Below are positions 46,061-56,058 of a stretch of DNA of 64,000 nucleotides, piece after piece. The notes under the pieces are model-generated. The model made no database searches. It saw nothing but the letters and a program-made list of their open reading frames with translations, and was not told the origin of the DNA. The stretch is from Oleiphilus sp. (lineage in GTDB: Bacteria; Pseudomonadota; Gammaproteobacteria; Pseudomonadales; Oleiphilaceae), in NCBI GenBank assembly GCA_006212045.1, contig PZPK01000001.1, positions 124,001-188,000 on the forward strand, read 5' to 3'. Within the stretch, counting starts at the first letter, position 1; every line of letters begins with the position of its first letter. The position numbers were made by a program, and so were the translations under genes.

Positions 46061-46567
46061 TCAGGCACCCAAATCAGTGTAGCGTTGGAACAGGTCAGAC
46101 GCTTTGAACAGCTTGACCAAACGCAGGTTATTTACAAAGACCATGATTCGTCCACGGTACTGATGAATGATGAACTGTGACAGGAAAAATACCGGTACAG
46201 CCATCAGCGCAGCAGCGGCAAAACTCCCCATTACAAGGGTATGATTGAAGCGTGTCAGGCGCATCCACTCCAACTGGTATAACGCAGTCCAAATGCCGTT
46301 AAGGCCCTCAAGGCCCAGCAAAAGCTCGCCAAGCATAATCAGAGCCGGGTCAATCACGAATGCCAGAATTGAAAAGCCTGCAGTAGCAAGGATAAAGGCG
46401 CTCAGGTTCACTCGAATCAGGCACACCAGCAAAAAAATAAGCAAACCCTGAGGGCTAAGCAAAGGACCAAATCCGGTAAACATGGCCAGAGCAACGGCAC
46501 TGGAGATCTGAGCCGGCGAAGCCTCACTGTTGAGAATTTTGATTAGTTTGAGTACTTGGGCAAACAT
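46061..46567 (-). CDS. TIGR03546 family membrane protein
   Basis: 168 residues, several membrane helices (for example AMFTGFGPLLSPQGLLIFLL and FILATAGFSILAFVID). The family belongs to the DUF2062-like group. Unknown function; co-transcribed with TIGR03545 without a gap. An envelope-linked role is inference. Confidence 0.85.
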   Translation of the reverse strand: MFAQVLKLIKILNSEASPAQISSAVALAMFTGFGPLLSPQGLLIFLLVCLIRVNLSAFILATAGFSILAFVIDPALIMLGELLLGLEGLNGIWTALYQLEWMRLTRFNHTLVMGSFAAAALMAVPVFFLSQFIIHQYRGRIMVFVNNLRLVKLFKASDLFQRYTDLGA

Positions 46568-46622
46568 AGTTTCCTAACCGTGGATAATGCAGTTGCGGCA
46601 AAAACCTGGCAGCCTGATCAGA

Positions 46623-49079
46623 CTAGCCCAGTTTCTCGTTTTTATCTGAAATCAAACCATCAATACGCTGGTTAATCTCCGGTACTGAGTCAAACAATGC
46701 CTCGAAGGGCATCGGTTTGGCAATCATATATCCTTGCGCAAAGTCGCACTTTTCACGCAATAGAAAATCCATTTGCTCCTGCGTTTCGACGCCTTCTGCG
46801 ACGACTTCCAGCCCCAGATTATGCCCCATTGCGATGATCGCCGCAGATATTTCTACATCATTCTGGTCGCCGGGTATATCGGAAATGAAGGACTGGTCAA
46901 TCTTGACCGCATCAATCGGAAACTTCTTCAAATAGGACAATGATGAGTACCCTGTACCAAAGTCATCGATCGACAGGCGACAACCGATGCTCTTCAAGCG
47001 CTCCATGATACGAACCGCAAGTTCACTATCTTCCATCACGGCCGATTCCGTCAGTTCGAGTTCAATCATGGCAGGGTCAATATTATAGGTCTTCAAAGCA
47101 TGGTCGATGGTAAGTGCCAGCTTATTGCTGAAGAACTGTCTCGCAGAAAGATTGATCGCTAGAGATTTGATACCAAGCATCTCCAGCTCCTTGCGATGTT
47201 TTGAGATCGACTCAAACACCTTGTCGATCAGCCAGTCCCCCATTTCGAGGATCAAACCGGCCTCTTCTGCGACCGGGATAAAACGATTGGGACCGATCGG
47301 CCCCTCATCCTCGTCAATCCAGCGCATCAGCACTTCGCCTGACACCAGACGCCCGGTACGCAAGCACCATTGTGGCTGCACATGGAAGGTTAATGCATCC
47401 CCCTTTAGCGCCGTTCGGAGTTTACGTTCCAACTGTACTTTTTCGTTTACCAGCGTTTCAAGTTTTCGGGAGAAAAATGACAAACGGTTGCGGCCGCTTT
47501 CCTTGGACAGATAAAGCGCCAGATCAGCATTCCGCATCAATTCTTCCGCACTCAGGGCATCTTCGGGGTAAGTGGCAATACCAATGGAGGCGGACACTTC
47601 GATATCCTGATCGCGAATATGCACGGGACGTTTTACCGCTTTGAGTATGCGATCCGCGATCCGCTGGATTGACGAGCGAATATCCACATCGCGCAGCAGG
47701 ATCATAAACTCGTCACCGCCCATTCTGGACACCACATCTTTCTGTGCGACCAGCCCTCTCAGCCTTTCACTCAGAGCACTGAGCAGCTCGTCACCGGCAT
47801 CATGCCCCAGGGTATCGTTCACTTTTTTGAAATTATCCAGATCCAGCATCATGATGGCGATCCGGTTTTCCTCATGATTGGCTGCGGCAACCACATAATG
47901 CAGATGGTCCCGAAAAAAACGCCGATTCGGCAAATTTGTCAGCGGATCATAGAAAGCCAGATTTTCCAGCTCCATCTGCGCGTTTTTGAGATCGCTGATA
48001 TCCTGAAGCGACCCGATAAAGCCTTCAAACTGTTTCCCGCTATCGGAAGCGGATAGAACCGGCGCAATATGCTCCATAAAGATGCGTTTTTCATCGGAAT
48101 CAGGCTGCTGATAACGATACTCCAGCACTTGCGGTAGACGCGTATCCTGAACTTTGTTCAAGACACTAAGATAGACTTCCTCATCTTCGTCATGGACGTG
48201 GTTGAGGTAGAGCGTATTACTGCTATCGGCCGGTAAGCGCGTCAATTCGAACCATTTTTCATTGGCGAATACCAGCTCTCGCCGCTCATTCATTTGATAA
48301 ATGCCAACGGGAGAGTTCTGTGCCAAAGTCCGGAAGCGACGCTCTGAACTATGCAAAGCAGCGTTTTCAGAGTTCAGGTTGTCCAGCATCGCATTAAAAA
48401 CGTCTACCAGACGCCCAACTTCATCATTTTGCATGCGCTCCGCACGCAATTCAGAGAAAGGGTCCCGGGAGATCTTGAGAGCAGTATCATGCAAGCTGGT
48501 CAGGGAGGACAGCGTCTTTTCAATCAATCTGCGCAATACAAAATAGGCAAGGAAGATGATGACCGCAAACGCAATTGTGGTCGTAATCAAAGCCCGGGTC
48601 AGGGAGTCACGTATGTGCTGGGTGCTGGCCTGAATCAGAATTGAGCCGATGGTCTCTCCAGAATCTACAACATTGTCCCAGACAGAAACGACGCCATCTG
48701 CCTCACCGCTGATGCGCTGATCCGCTGCTGCAGTGGCGGGGCAGCTACCCTGCAGATTTTTGTCTGTGTAACGCGCGAACAAAGACCCAAAGGCATCAAA
48801 GAGGCACACGCTAATCACAGATTCACGATAATTGGCACTGCTCAGATTTTTCTCGGCGGTGCGGACATCTCCAAAAATCAGGGCCGCCGAGGACCGGTTG
48901 CCGAGCACACTGGCCATCACTTCCAGATCCTTGAACAGGTTTTCGCGGGCTTCGTTGCTGGTTGACACGGTAAACACTGTCGCAATCGATACCAGGGACA
49001 GTACGATGACCATAAAACTGTTGCGAATCAGCCTGAAGCTGAGTTTTTGCGTCTGCTTCACAGGACGTGCGTTATTCAT
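46623..49079 (-). CDS. CHASE8-HAMP-PAS-GGDEF-EAL c-di-GMP enzyme, YfiN-like
   Basis: 818 residues from the ATG at 49079, which has AAGGGG upstream and overlaps the YfiR gene by 8 nt (an upstream in-frame start at 49133 is less likely). TM1 is about 18-40; a YfiN-like CHASE8 periplasmic domain is about 42-160; TM2 about 163-183; HAMP about 184-240; PAS about 245-370. The GGDEF motif is intact at 454-458; the I-site position reads AQKD, so product inhibition is probably absent. EAL motifs EVLMRW, NLSARQF, ELTESAV and DDFGTGYSSL are intact. YfiN of P. aeruginosa is a cyclase without PAS or EAL, so this is an extended form. Confidence 0.88.
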   Translation of the reverse strand: MNNARPVKQTQKLSFRLIRNSFMVIVLSLVSIATVFTVSTSNEARENLFKDLEVMASVLGNRSSAALIFGDVRTAEKNLSSANYRESVISVCLFDAFGSLFARYTDKNLQGSCPATAAADQRISGEADGVVSVWDNVVDSGETIGSILIQASTQHIRDSLTRALITTTIAFAVIIFLAYFVLRRLIEKTLSSLTSLHDTALKISRDPFSELRAERMQNDEVGRLVDVFNAMLDNLNSENAALHSSERRFRTLAQNSPVGIYQMNERRELVFANEKWFELTRLPADSSNTLYLNHVHDEDEEVYLSVLNKVQDTRLPQVLEYRYQQPDSDEKRIFMEHIAPVLSASDSGKQFEGFIGSLQDISDLKNAQMELENLAFYDPLTNLPNRRFFRDHLHYVVAAANHEENRIAIMMLDLDNFKKVNDTLGHDAGDELLSALSERLRGLVAQKDVVSRMGGDEFMILLRDVDIRSSIQRIADRILKAVKRPVHIRDQDIEVSASIGIATYPEDALSAEELMRNADLALYLSKESGRNRLSFFSRKLETLVNEKVQLERKLRTALKGDALTFHVQPQWCLRTGRLVSGEVLMRWIDEDEGPIGPNRFIPVAEEAGLILEMGDWLIDKVFESISKHRKELEMLGIKSLAINLSARQFFSNKLALTIDHALKTYNIDPAMIELELTESAVMEDSELAVRIMERLKSIGCRLSIDDFGTGYSSLSYLKKFPIDAVKIDQSFISDIPGDQNDVEISAAIIAMGHNLGLEVVAEGVETQEQMDFLLREKCDFAQGYMIAKPMPFEALFDSVPEINQRIDGLISDKNEKLG

Positions 49080-49653
49080 TTCGGCACCCCTTGATGGCAG
49101 GATTACTGGAACTGCACTGAGCCGCGAGCTCAAGCAATGAAGAACTCAGGCTCAAGCGCTGCTCATCGATACGGTCGAGGTTGATTTCAAACTGGATACG
49201 GTTGTCCATCCGGGCAAGCGTAATCGAAGACAGGTCTTTGGTTCTGGAATCACAGCCGTCGCATATCATCAAAATCGCGTTCGGAAGAAGATCTTGAATT
49301 GAAACATCTTTGCCAACTATGACCGCATGGCAGTCGGCCAGCCCCGAGATAGCAGTCACTTCTCGATGAACTACCTTGCGCATTCCGATGCTGGGCGTTG
49401 ATTCCAGTCCGGCAATAGCTTTGGCTGCGGGTGACGCACCATAGGCACAAAGGTTGACCTCCTGTGACGGTGCGAACTTTTCTGGCCATGAGGTAAATCT
49501 GAGAATTCCGAAAACGATTGCCGCTCTGACCAGAGACTCATCGTAGGCAGATTTTCCGGTGGCTGCAGAGGCCGAAGAAAACAGTAGTGACCAACTGCTG
49601 CAGAGCACGAGCGTAAACAGGCGCAATGTTTGACTGCTAAGCATACGGCTCAC
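49072..49653 (-). CDS. YfiR family periplasmic protein
   Basis: 193 residues with a signal peptide (about 1-31). The DUF4154 core starts SLVRAAIVFGILRFTSWPEKF and ends LARMDNRIQFEINLDRIDE. Several Cys are present, as in YfiR, whose disulfides are redox-sensitive. In pseudomonads YfiR inhibits the periplasmic domain of the YfiN cyclase; here the partner overlaps its 3' end by 8 nt. No yfiB is adjacent. Confidence 0.85.
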   Translation of the reverse strand: MSRMLSSQTLRLFTLVLCSSWSLLFSSASAATGKSAYDESLVRAAIVFGILRFTSWPEKFAPSQEVNLCAYGASPAAKAIAGLESTPSIGMRKVVHREVTAISGLADCHAVIVGKDVSIQDLLPNAILMICDGCDSRTKDLSSITLARMDNRIQFEINLDRIDEQRLSLSSSLLELAAQCSSSNPAIKGCRNE

Positions 49654-50053
49654 AAGCCGGATCCAGATGGACGATTTGGCTTACCTTACTCAATTCCAAG
49701 GCTTTGTATAACTCCATTTGCTGCTGTGTAATCCCGCCAATCAGGCAAGATAAGGTTTGTTCAATCCCTGCCACCTAACTGAGCCTATACTGCAGGCCGA
49801 CGATAACCATGTGTGCCTGAGGGAGACACTTCAGCCACGAAAATTGTAGCGTGAAGCGGTCTTTCGAAAGACTGGATTTCGTAATCTTTCCAATCTACAA
49901 AGCATAATACGAATAAGCGATTTTGCAATCGCTGTCACACCCTCCCGCAGGAATTGCCCCTTCGGTGATTCTGCGATTGTCAGACACTCGAAAACTACCA
50001 GATAATGTCGCACATTCAAACATTCGAATCTCAGCAAAACAAAGGAGCAGCCA
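49654..50053. other. Intergenic region between divergent YfiR and HExxH genes
   Basis: 400 bases without a convincing gene. A minus-strand frame (49831-50115) runs into the next gene and is rejected. The right end carries the AAAGGAG site of the next gene (50041-50047). Confidence 0.5.
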
Positions 50054-52972
50054 GTGCGTTTCAAGATGGCGTTTAGACGGATTTTTCTGTGTTCTATCCT
50101 GTTGGCTCTCAGCACTATCCAGTTAAGCGCTCAGGAGCGCTATTCTGCACTGGAATCCTGGCTATCCCTTGAATCTGACAATTTCAGAGTTACGTTCTTG
50201 CCGCAACATCAGGGAATCGCAGAACATGCGCTTGAAAAGGCAGAGTCACTATTGCCGCAATTGCGAAGCTACTTCCAGTGGCAACCTGAGCATCGGGTCG
50301 AAATTCTGATCAGCCATACGCAGGATATCAGTAACGGATACGCCACCCCCTTCCCCTATAACCGCATCGTGCTGTTTACACCCAAACCCGGTATGCATGA
50401 TGAGCTGAGTGATCATGGCGACTGGCTGGAAGACCTGCTCCGACACGAACTTGTGCACATCATTCATCTCGACAAAGCTGAGGGTGCTCCGCGGATGCTT
50501 AGATCTTTATTCGGCCGCAACCTGTTTCTGTTTCCCAACCTGTTTCAACCAACATTTTACAAAGAGGGTCTCGCCACTTATCTCGAAACCTCCCTGGCTA
50601 AAGGCACAGGACGCGGACAGAGTGCCTACTACGACATGATCCTGCGCACCGAAGTCTATGGAGGTATGCTCCCCCTGGCAAAGGTTCAACAGCAGAATCC
50701 CGAATGGCCCGTGAACCAGTCTTACAGTTACGGCGTCGCATTTTTTCAGTTTCTCAGTGAGCACGCGGGACCAGAGCTTGCAGCCAGACTGGTGGATACG
50801 ATGAGCAAGCAAATCGTGCCACTGCGCCTCGATCCCCCGTTGGCAGCGCATACGCCATTTGTCAGCATAGAAAATGCCTGGGTGGCCTTCGAAGAATGGC
50901 TTCAACAGCGCTACAAAGAGCAAATCCAGGATATTTTCTCCGCTACCGATACAACGCGCCAACAAAAACTGAGCCACAGCGGCTTTTTTAATGGCGCCCC
51001 CTTTGCAGATGCACAGGGCAATATCTTCTACAGCGCGTTCGACCCTTATCAACCCCAACAATTGCGTCAGATCAGCCCGGAAGGCGAGCCACGTAATTTG
51101 CATCGCTTGTACGGTAAAACTGAAATAGCCGGGCGCACAGGCAATTTTTTGTGGTACTTGCAGGATAGCCCCTGTAATCACCATCGCAGAAGCTTTGATC
51201 TGTACCGGCTTGACCTGGACTCACTTGACGCGTCGCGCATCACACATTGCAGTCATTACGTGCAGGGTCTGGTAACCGGCGAAAATGTTGAGTCTGCCCA
51301 TTTACTGGCACTAAAAGAGATTAACGGACGCAAGCATATTGTCAGCGTTGATATCGCGACGCTCGAAGAACGCGTTTTGCGCGCAGGTGAGCTGAACGAA
51401 AATTTTGCCAGCCCTCACTGGCTGGAGCCAGAAAAAGCCATCGTCTACGCGTACAAACCACCCCATCAACCCTGGCAAATCGCGCGTTTTAACCTCGGCG
51501 CCAAGCAACACAAAGTGCTGGTACAAGACGCGGAAGCAGGCTTCTATGCGGTAGCCGTGTCCCCCGACCGAAACTACCTGTATCTGGAGTCGGACAAAGA
51601 CGGTCTGGTCGAAATCTGGCGCAGCGAGCTTGATGGAAGGCAGCTACAGCAAATAACGCGCAGCATCGGCGGAGCAACACGCCCCACCATTGATCTAAAG
51701 GGACAGCGCCTGATTTTCCGTGGTTATGATCAGGACGGCTGGAATATTTATCAAGCGCCCTTGCTTCCTGTTTCCGAAGCCGACATTGCTCTTCCCCAAG
51801 CCTTGAAGACGGACATCGAGCACCCAGTCCATCAGGCGGACAATAAACCGGCCTTATCCTTGGGTAAACCTGCCCCCTATCGAGCACTGGACACGATATG
51901 GCCAACCACCTGGTTCTTCAGTTTCGGCAGTGACCGTGCCCATACCACTGCCAACCTCTTATTATCAGGGCGGGATCACCTGGGCTTCCACCAATGGGCC
52001 TTGCAGGCCGGCAGAGACTTCAAGAACGATCTTCCGTTAGGACAACTGTCCTACACGCTTTACCACCACCTTAATCTGAGCTACGAGCGCTACTACGAGT
52101 ACCAGATTGGAGACGCCGGAGTCCCGGGCCCCTTTGTTGACGAAGCCATCACCGAGGAGCGTCACGACAATGTCTCCGCGATCGGCTTTTACGAGCAAGA
52201 TCTTGGATCGGCAAACCTCACCTGGTTTGCCGGCGTCAATATCAATGATGAAGAGTATCTGAACCTGATCAATCAGCGCCTGTTTCGGGATTGGCATGTG
52301 CGCACACTCGGAGGCGGTATGCACTTCACCTCTGCCAGCCGACCCTGGCGCGCACTCGGCCCGACGCATGGTCGATCCATTAAGGCTACACTGGAGCGCG
52401 ACCGTGTCCGGGTGCTTGGAGCGGCGGATGGCATGCTGCAAAAACTCAAGTTCAGCGGAAAGGTCTGGAGCCTCGATTGGACTGAATACCTGCATATATT
52501 CAAAGCACAACGCCTTGAACTGCGCTTATTCGCCGCCGAAGCGGAATCGGGAGCGGACCCTTTTGATCTGGGCGGCAGTTCACTGCGCTCGATGTTTACC
52601 GACAATCTGATCCATCATCGGGACTATCGTCTGAGAGCTTACCCGGACCGAACCCCGGAATTACGCGGTCGCAAACCCAGGATTATGAGCGCCGACTATG
52701 AGTTTCCAATGCTGCGCGTGCACCAGGGTATCGCTGGATGGCCAGTCGGCATGCGTGATTTGAGTGCTACTGTTTTCTATGAAAGCGGTCAGGCCGACAA
52801 ACGCTTGGAGCGATTCGACAGCGCAGGTGTCGAACTCAATCTGGGACTCGACCTGGGCTACAGCCTGTTGCCTCTGACACTGACCGGAGGCGTCGCACTT
52901 CCCTTTCAGGACACACTGGTAAACCGTCAGAAAGATGCTAACTTTTATGTTAACGTCGGTCTGGGCTTGTGA
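50054..52972 (+). CDS. Outer-membrane-type protein: HExxH peptidase-like, beta-propeller and C-terminal barrel
   Basis: 972 residues from a GTG with AAAGGAG upstream. Signal peptide about 1-26. A gluzincin-like domain (about 40-260) has HELVH at 131-135 and a downstream Glu171 in EGLATYLE as third zinc ligand. Residues about 300-590 look like a TolB/WD40-type propeller (for example SPDRNYLYLESDKDGLVEIW). Residues about 615-972 have the amphipathic beta pattern of an outer-membrane barrel and end NVGLGL. It may be a surface or periplasmic metallopeptidase. Substrate unknown. Confidence 0.75.
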   Translation: MRFKMAFRRIFLCSILLALSTIQLSAQERYSALESWLSLESDNFRVTFLPQHQGIAEHALEKAESLLPQLRSYFQWQPEHRVEILISHTQDISNGYATPFPYNRIVLFTPKPGMHDELSDHGDWLEDLLRHELVHIIHLDKAEGAPRMLRSLFGRNLFLFPNLFQPTFYKEGLATYLETSLAKGTGRGQSAYYDMILRTEVYGGMLPLAKVQQQNPEWPVNQSYSYGVAFFQFLSEHAGPELAARLVDTMSKQIVPLRLDPPLAAHTPFVSIENAWVAFEEWLQQRYKEQIQDIFSATDTTRQQKLSHSGFFNGAPFADAQGNIFYSAFDPYQPQQLRQISPEGEPRNLHRLYGKTEIAGRTGNFLWYLQDSPCNHHRRSFDLYRLDLDSLDASRITHCSHYVQGLVTGENVESAHLLALKEINGRKHIVSVDIATLEERVLRAGELNENFASPHWLEPEKAIVYAYKPPHQPWQIARFNLGAKQHKVLVQDAEAGFYAVAVSPDRNYLYLESDKDGLVEIWRSELDGRQLQQITRSIGGATRPTIDLKGQRLIFRGYDQDGWNIYQAPLLPVSEADIALPQALKTDIEHPVHQADNKPALSLGKPAPYRALDTIWPTTWFFSFGSDRAHTTANLLLSGRDHLGFHQWALQAGRDFKNDLPLGQLSYTLYHHLNLSYERYYEYQIGDAGVPGPFVDEAITEERHDNVSAIGFYEQDLGSANLTWFAGVNINDEEYLNLINQRLFRDWHVRTLGGGMHFTSASRPWRALGPTHGRSIKATLERDRVRVLGAADGMLQKLKFSGKVWSLDWTEYLHIFKAQRLELRLFAAEAESGADPFDLGGSSLRSMFTDNLIHHRDYRLRAYPDRTPELRGRKPRIMSADYEFPMLRVHQGIAGWPVGMRDLSATVFYESGQADKRLERFDSAGVELNLGLDLGYSLLPLTLTGGVALPFQDTLVNRQKDANFYVNVGLGL

Positions 52973-53067
52973 TCTTCCCCAATACAAGACGGCTTTGATT
53001 CAGGTCAAGGCAGGCATGTGCAGCAAGGTTACAATGCAGAGAACGTCGATCCTCTCAGGAGCTCACT

Positions 53068-53514
53068 ATGTCAGAGTATTCAAGAATACTGGTTGCACTG
53101 GAGTGCAGTCATAACGCCGAGCAGGTACTGGAAAAGACCAGAAATCTGCTGCAAAGGTACCCTGAAGCCGAGTATTCACTGGTCCACGTCGTGCTGGATG
53201 TGGTGATCGCCGACTGGGCTGGTCTGCCTGGCCAGGTACCACCCGCGATCGACCAACAGGAACTGGCGCAGGCTGGCGCTGAATACCTCAAACCACTGAT
53301 CGAAAAATCAGGGCTCGACCCCAATCTACTCACCGTCTGTTTTGGCACACCGGCTCAGTCAGTGCTTGACAGCGCAGAAGAGTTCGGGGCAGATTTAATT
53401 GTCGCGGGCAGCCACAGCCGCAAGGGACTGGAGATCCTGCTGGGTTCAACGGCTCATAAAATACTGAACCTGGCCAAATGCGATGTCCTGCTGATCAGAA
53501 CGCCCAGATCCTGA
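53068..53514 (+). CDS. UspA family universal stress protein
   Basis: 148 residues, single Usp domain: SRILVALECSHNAEQVL at the start, and GSHSRKGLEILLGSTAHKIL then LAKCDVLLIRT at the end. AGGAGCTC precedes the ATG. The first glycine-rich part of the ATP motif reads GSHS where GxxG is usual. It is probably a stress-induced cytoplasmic protein. Confidence 0.9.
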   Translation: MSEYSRILVALECSHNAEQVLEKTRNLLQRYPEAEYSLVHVVLDVVIADWAGLPGQVPPAIDQQELAQAGAEYLKPLIEKSGLDPNLLTVCFGTPAQSVLDSAEEFGADLIVAGSHSRKGLEILLGSTAHKILNLAKCDVLLIRTPRS

Positions 53515-53585
53515 GAGCCAGCCCCAGTAGGATACCCGGCCATATTGCGCCTTTCAAAACTGGGCTTTATTGCTCAACATGCGAC

Positions 53586-54422
53586 TTAACGAGAAAGAAG
53601 CATGCTCGTTAACTTGATGTGCTGACCGGCCATGCTTCGTTCAGTTTCTGGGAGCACATCCATACTCGGCCAGAGCCCGTTAGCGAGTGCCATGGTATAG
53701 CCATTCACCAGCCCCTGCTCCTCCATTGCTGCCTGCGCCGAGGCATAATCATAGGCCAGTCGATGCCAGGATACTTCGACCTGTCCGCTCACCGGCGTGA
53801 GCGTCATCACCCAGGTTTCGGCTCGTCCATCATTTGCAGGCATACCAATAACGCCCGCATTAAGCCAGTACCCCGCACCGATGCGCTGCCCAAACGGCAG
53901 ACCGCAATGACCGGCCAGGATTACATCAGCGCCACTGGCACTCAGTTCGTCCTGTTTCAAGTCCTGCTTGCTGGACGCAAAAATAAAAGCATTGTTACTC
54001 GCATAGCTACCATGTACGCAGCAAAAGCGCAGCCCCGCCCATTCAAATGTAATCGCTTTTGGCAATTCTCCCATCCAGCGTTTACTGTCACCGCCCAACG
54101 CTTTTCGGTTGAATGCATACCACTGTGCCGATAATAGCGAACAGGCACTTCCGGGCTCGAAACCGCAGGCGCAATCCTCGGCATCGTTCGCAAGCGCTTC
54201 TTCACAATTGCCCTGAACCACATGAATACCCCACTCTCTCAGCAGGGAAATGCAGCCTTCCGGTTCGGCACAATACGCGGCGGTATCGCCAGTACAGATG
54301 ACGTTGCTGGCAGGTATGCCCTGTGATTCGGCAAATGCACGAACAGCACGCGTAGCCTGCAAATTCCCATAAGGACCTCCAAACACCAACAACGGACCGG
54401 GCTCCGGTTGTATGTGCGCCAT
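53586..54422 (-). CDS. Metallophosphoesterase-like protein with altered motif I
   Basis: 278 residues from the ATG at 54422. Motif II (VICTGDTAAY), motif III (VQGNCEEAL), CVHGS and AGHCGLPFGQ, followed by NAGVIGMPANDG, are those of calcineurin-like phosphoesterases of the YfcE type. Motif I reads FGGPYGN where GDxHGN is expected; the metal-binding Asp and His are Gly and Tyr. Activity may be altered or lost. It starts 8 nt after the symporter gene stop and is probably co-transcribed with it. Confidence 0.75.
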   Translation of the reverse strand: MAHIQPEPGPLLVFGGPYGNLQATRAVRAFAESQGIPASNVICTGDTAAYCAEPEGCISLLREWGIHVVQGNCEEALANDAEDCACGFEPGSACSLLSAQWYAFNRKALGGDSKRWMGELPKAITFEWAGLRFCCVHGSYASNNAFIFASSKQDLKQDELSASGADVILAGHCGLPFGQRIGAGYWLNAGVIGMPANDGRAETWVMTLTPVSGQVEVSWHRLAYDYASAQAAMEEQGLVNGYTMALANGLWPSMDVLPETERSMAGQHIKLTSMLLSR

Positions 54423-54430
54423 TGCAGCAG

Positions 54431-55810
54431 TCAAACCTTCACATCCGCGGTCGCGTGTCGTCCTCCGAGCATGCCCAGCAAAAACAACCCGCAACCACCA
54501 AGCAAGACGGCAATACAGATCCAGAGCAACTTGGTGTACTTGTGGGCATCGCCGAGATAGATGGTATGTCCCGAGGACTCCAGAAAATAAAGAATCGAAC
54601 CACCAACGGCCAACACAAATGCGCCGGCATAGCTCCATACCGGAATATCCTTTTGACCACTCCAGAGGGAAAAGAAAATCACTGGAGCCAGATACATTGA
54701 AGCCGTACCACTTACGGCGACGGCACTGAACAAGTCTTTGTTGCCGACAAACACCATCAACAAGCCCAAAAGCATAAATCCGGCCATGACCGCACGCCCG
54801 GTTTGTATCGTAGGCCGCACAACCTGCATATCCACAGCCACCAGTTTGGCAGAGCTCGATAGCGTGCTGTCGAGCGTCGACATCGCCGAAATAACCAGCG
54901 CCAGATTAAACAGCAACATAGGCACCTCACCCAGTAAACGCTCCAGAACCAATGTCATGGATTCACCTGAAACTGCCTGCCCGCCCGCAATCACACCTAA
55001 TGAGCCGAAAGCCAAAATACACAGCGAACTGATCCAGCCTGCGTGCAGAAAACTGCGTCGCGTTGTGTCCCGATCCGCCAGGAATCCCCGATCCATCATC
55101 ACCGGATCATGCATGGGGTAACTCCAGATCTGCAACAGTGCCACCAGTAAAAGGATCGGACCGGGTTGATCAATCACAAAGGGCTGGGCAAATATCGTCT
55201 CTACAGTAAACAGGCCATCGGACATCACAAGAACCAGAAGCCCGATCAGCACGACGATGAACACCAGCATCTGAAACACGTCGGTACGCAGCGAGGCATG
55301 CAGCCCACCCATCATGGCATATAAGAGCGTGACACCGGCAAAAGCCATGACAGCCAGCGTATAGGCGCTGCTACCAGCATCACCAAACAAGATGCCAATC
55401 ACAAGAATATTGGCAAACACTTCGCTGACTAAACGCAATGCAATAACAAAGTTATAACAGCTGGTACCGGTGGAACCGAAGCGCGCTCTCAAAAAATCCT
55501 GCACGCTATTGAATCCGTGCCTGAAACGAAGAGAGTCTATGATCAACCCGCCAGTCAGAAACGACAGATAGTAGGCCGCATACGCTACGGTTCCCCAGAT
55601 GCCGTAATAAAAGCCAAGAATGGCGGCATTCAGTAACGAACGTGCAAAAATCCAGGTCGTCACCTGACTCATGACTAGGGTAAATAAACCGGGAGATGCA
55701 CCGCCTGGAGACAGGCCGGCAAAAAAACCGCCTTCAGATCGCGCTCGCGGCGTCAGAAAGATGGAAACAAGGGCAATCAATGCGACCATTACTGGCAGGG
55801 CAAAGGTCAT
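54431..55810 (-). CDS. Sodium:solute symporter family transporter
   Basis: About 459 residues from the ATG at 55810 (GGAG upstream); an in-frame GTG at 55879 would add 23 polar residues. About 13 membrane helices. Segments such as GFNSVQDFLRARFGSTGTSC and LVISAMSTLDSTLSSSAKLV are typical of SSS transporters. It imports an organic solute with sodium; the substrate is not known. Confidence 0.85.
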   Translation of the reverse strand: MTFALPVMVALIALVSIFLTPRARSEGGFFAGLSPGGASPGLFTLVMSQVTTWIFARSLLNAAILGFYYGIWGTVAYAAYYLSFLTGGLIIDSLRFRHGFNSVQDFLRARFGSTGTSCYNFVIALRLVSEVFANILVIGILFGDAGSSAYTLAVMAFAGVTLLYAMMGGLHASLRTDVFQMLVFIVVLIGLLVLVMSDGLFTVETIFAQPFVIDQPGPILLLVALLQIWSYPMHDPVMMDRGFLADRDTTRRSFLHAGWISSLCILAFGSLGVIAGGQAVSGESMTLVLERLLGEVPMLLFNLALVISAMSTLDSTLSSSAKLVAVDMQVVRPTIQTGRAVMAGFMLLGLLMVFVGNKDLFSAVAVSGTASMYLAPVIFFSLWSGQKDIPVWSYAGAFVLAVGGSILYFLESSGHTIYLGDAHKYTKLLWICIAVLLGGCGLFLLGMLGGRHATADVKV

Positions 55811-56058
55811 ATGGTGGCTCTCCATAGGCTCGTTATTGTGGGTCGGTACTGGACTTTCAGGGTTGTTTTTTTCAGACACTATAGCATGGCATTTGTTCCC
55901 TAGCGGATGCCTATTTCGGATGGTACCTGAAGCGTTGCGCTATCTGGCATGTCTTGAAAAGAAAGCTTAAGGAAAGCAAGGGAGCCAGACTAACTGGGAC
56001 ATTGTCATTCAGAATTTCAATTGAGAAAGATCATAGCGGTTTGCCAGATTTCAGGCAT

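Noticed and set aside
49831-50115. Minus-strand frame in the YfiR to HExxH intergenic region
   Set aside because: It overlaps the start of the HExxH gene and has no ribosome binding site or recognisable motif.
54423-54638. N-terminal extension of the phosphoesterase frame
   Set aside because: It overlaps the symporter 3' end; the ATG at 54422 directly after the symporter stop is more natural.
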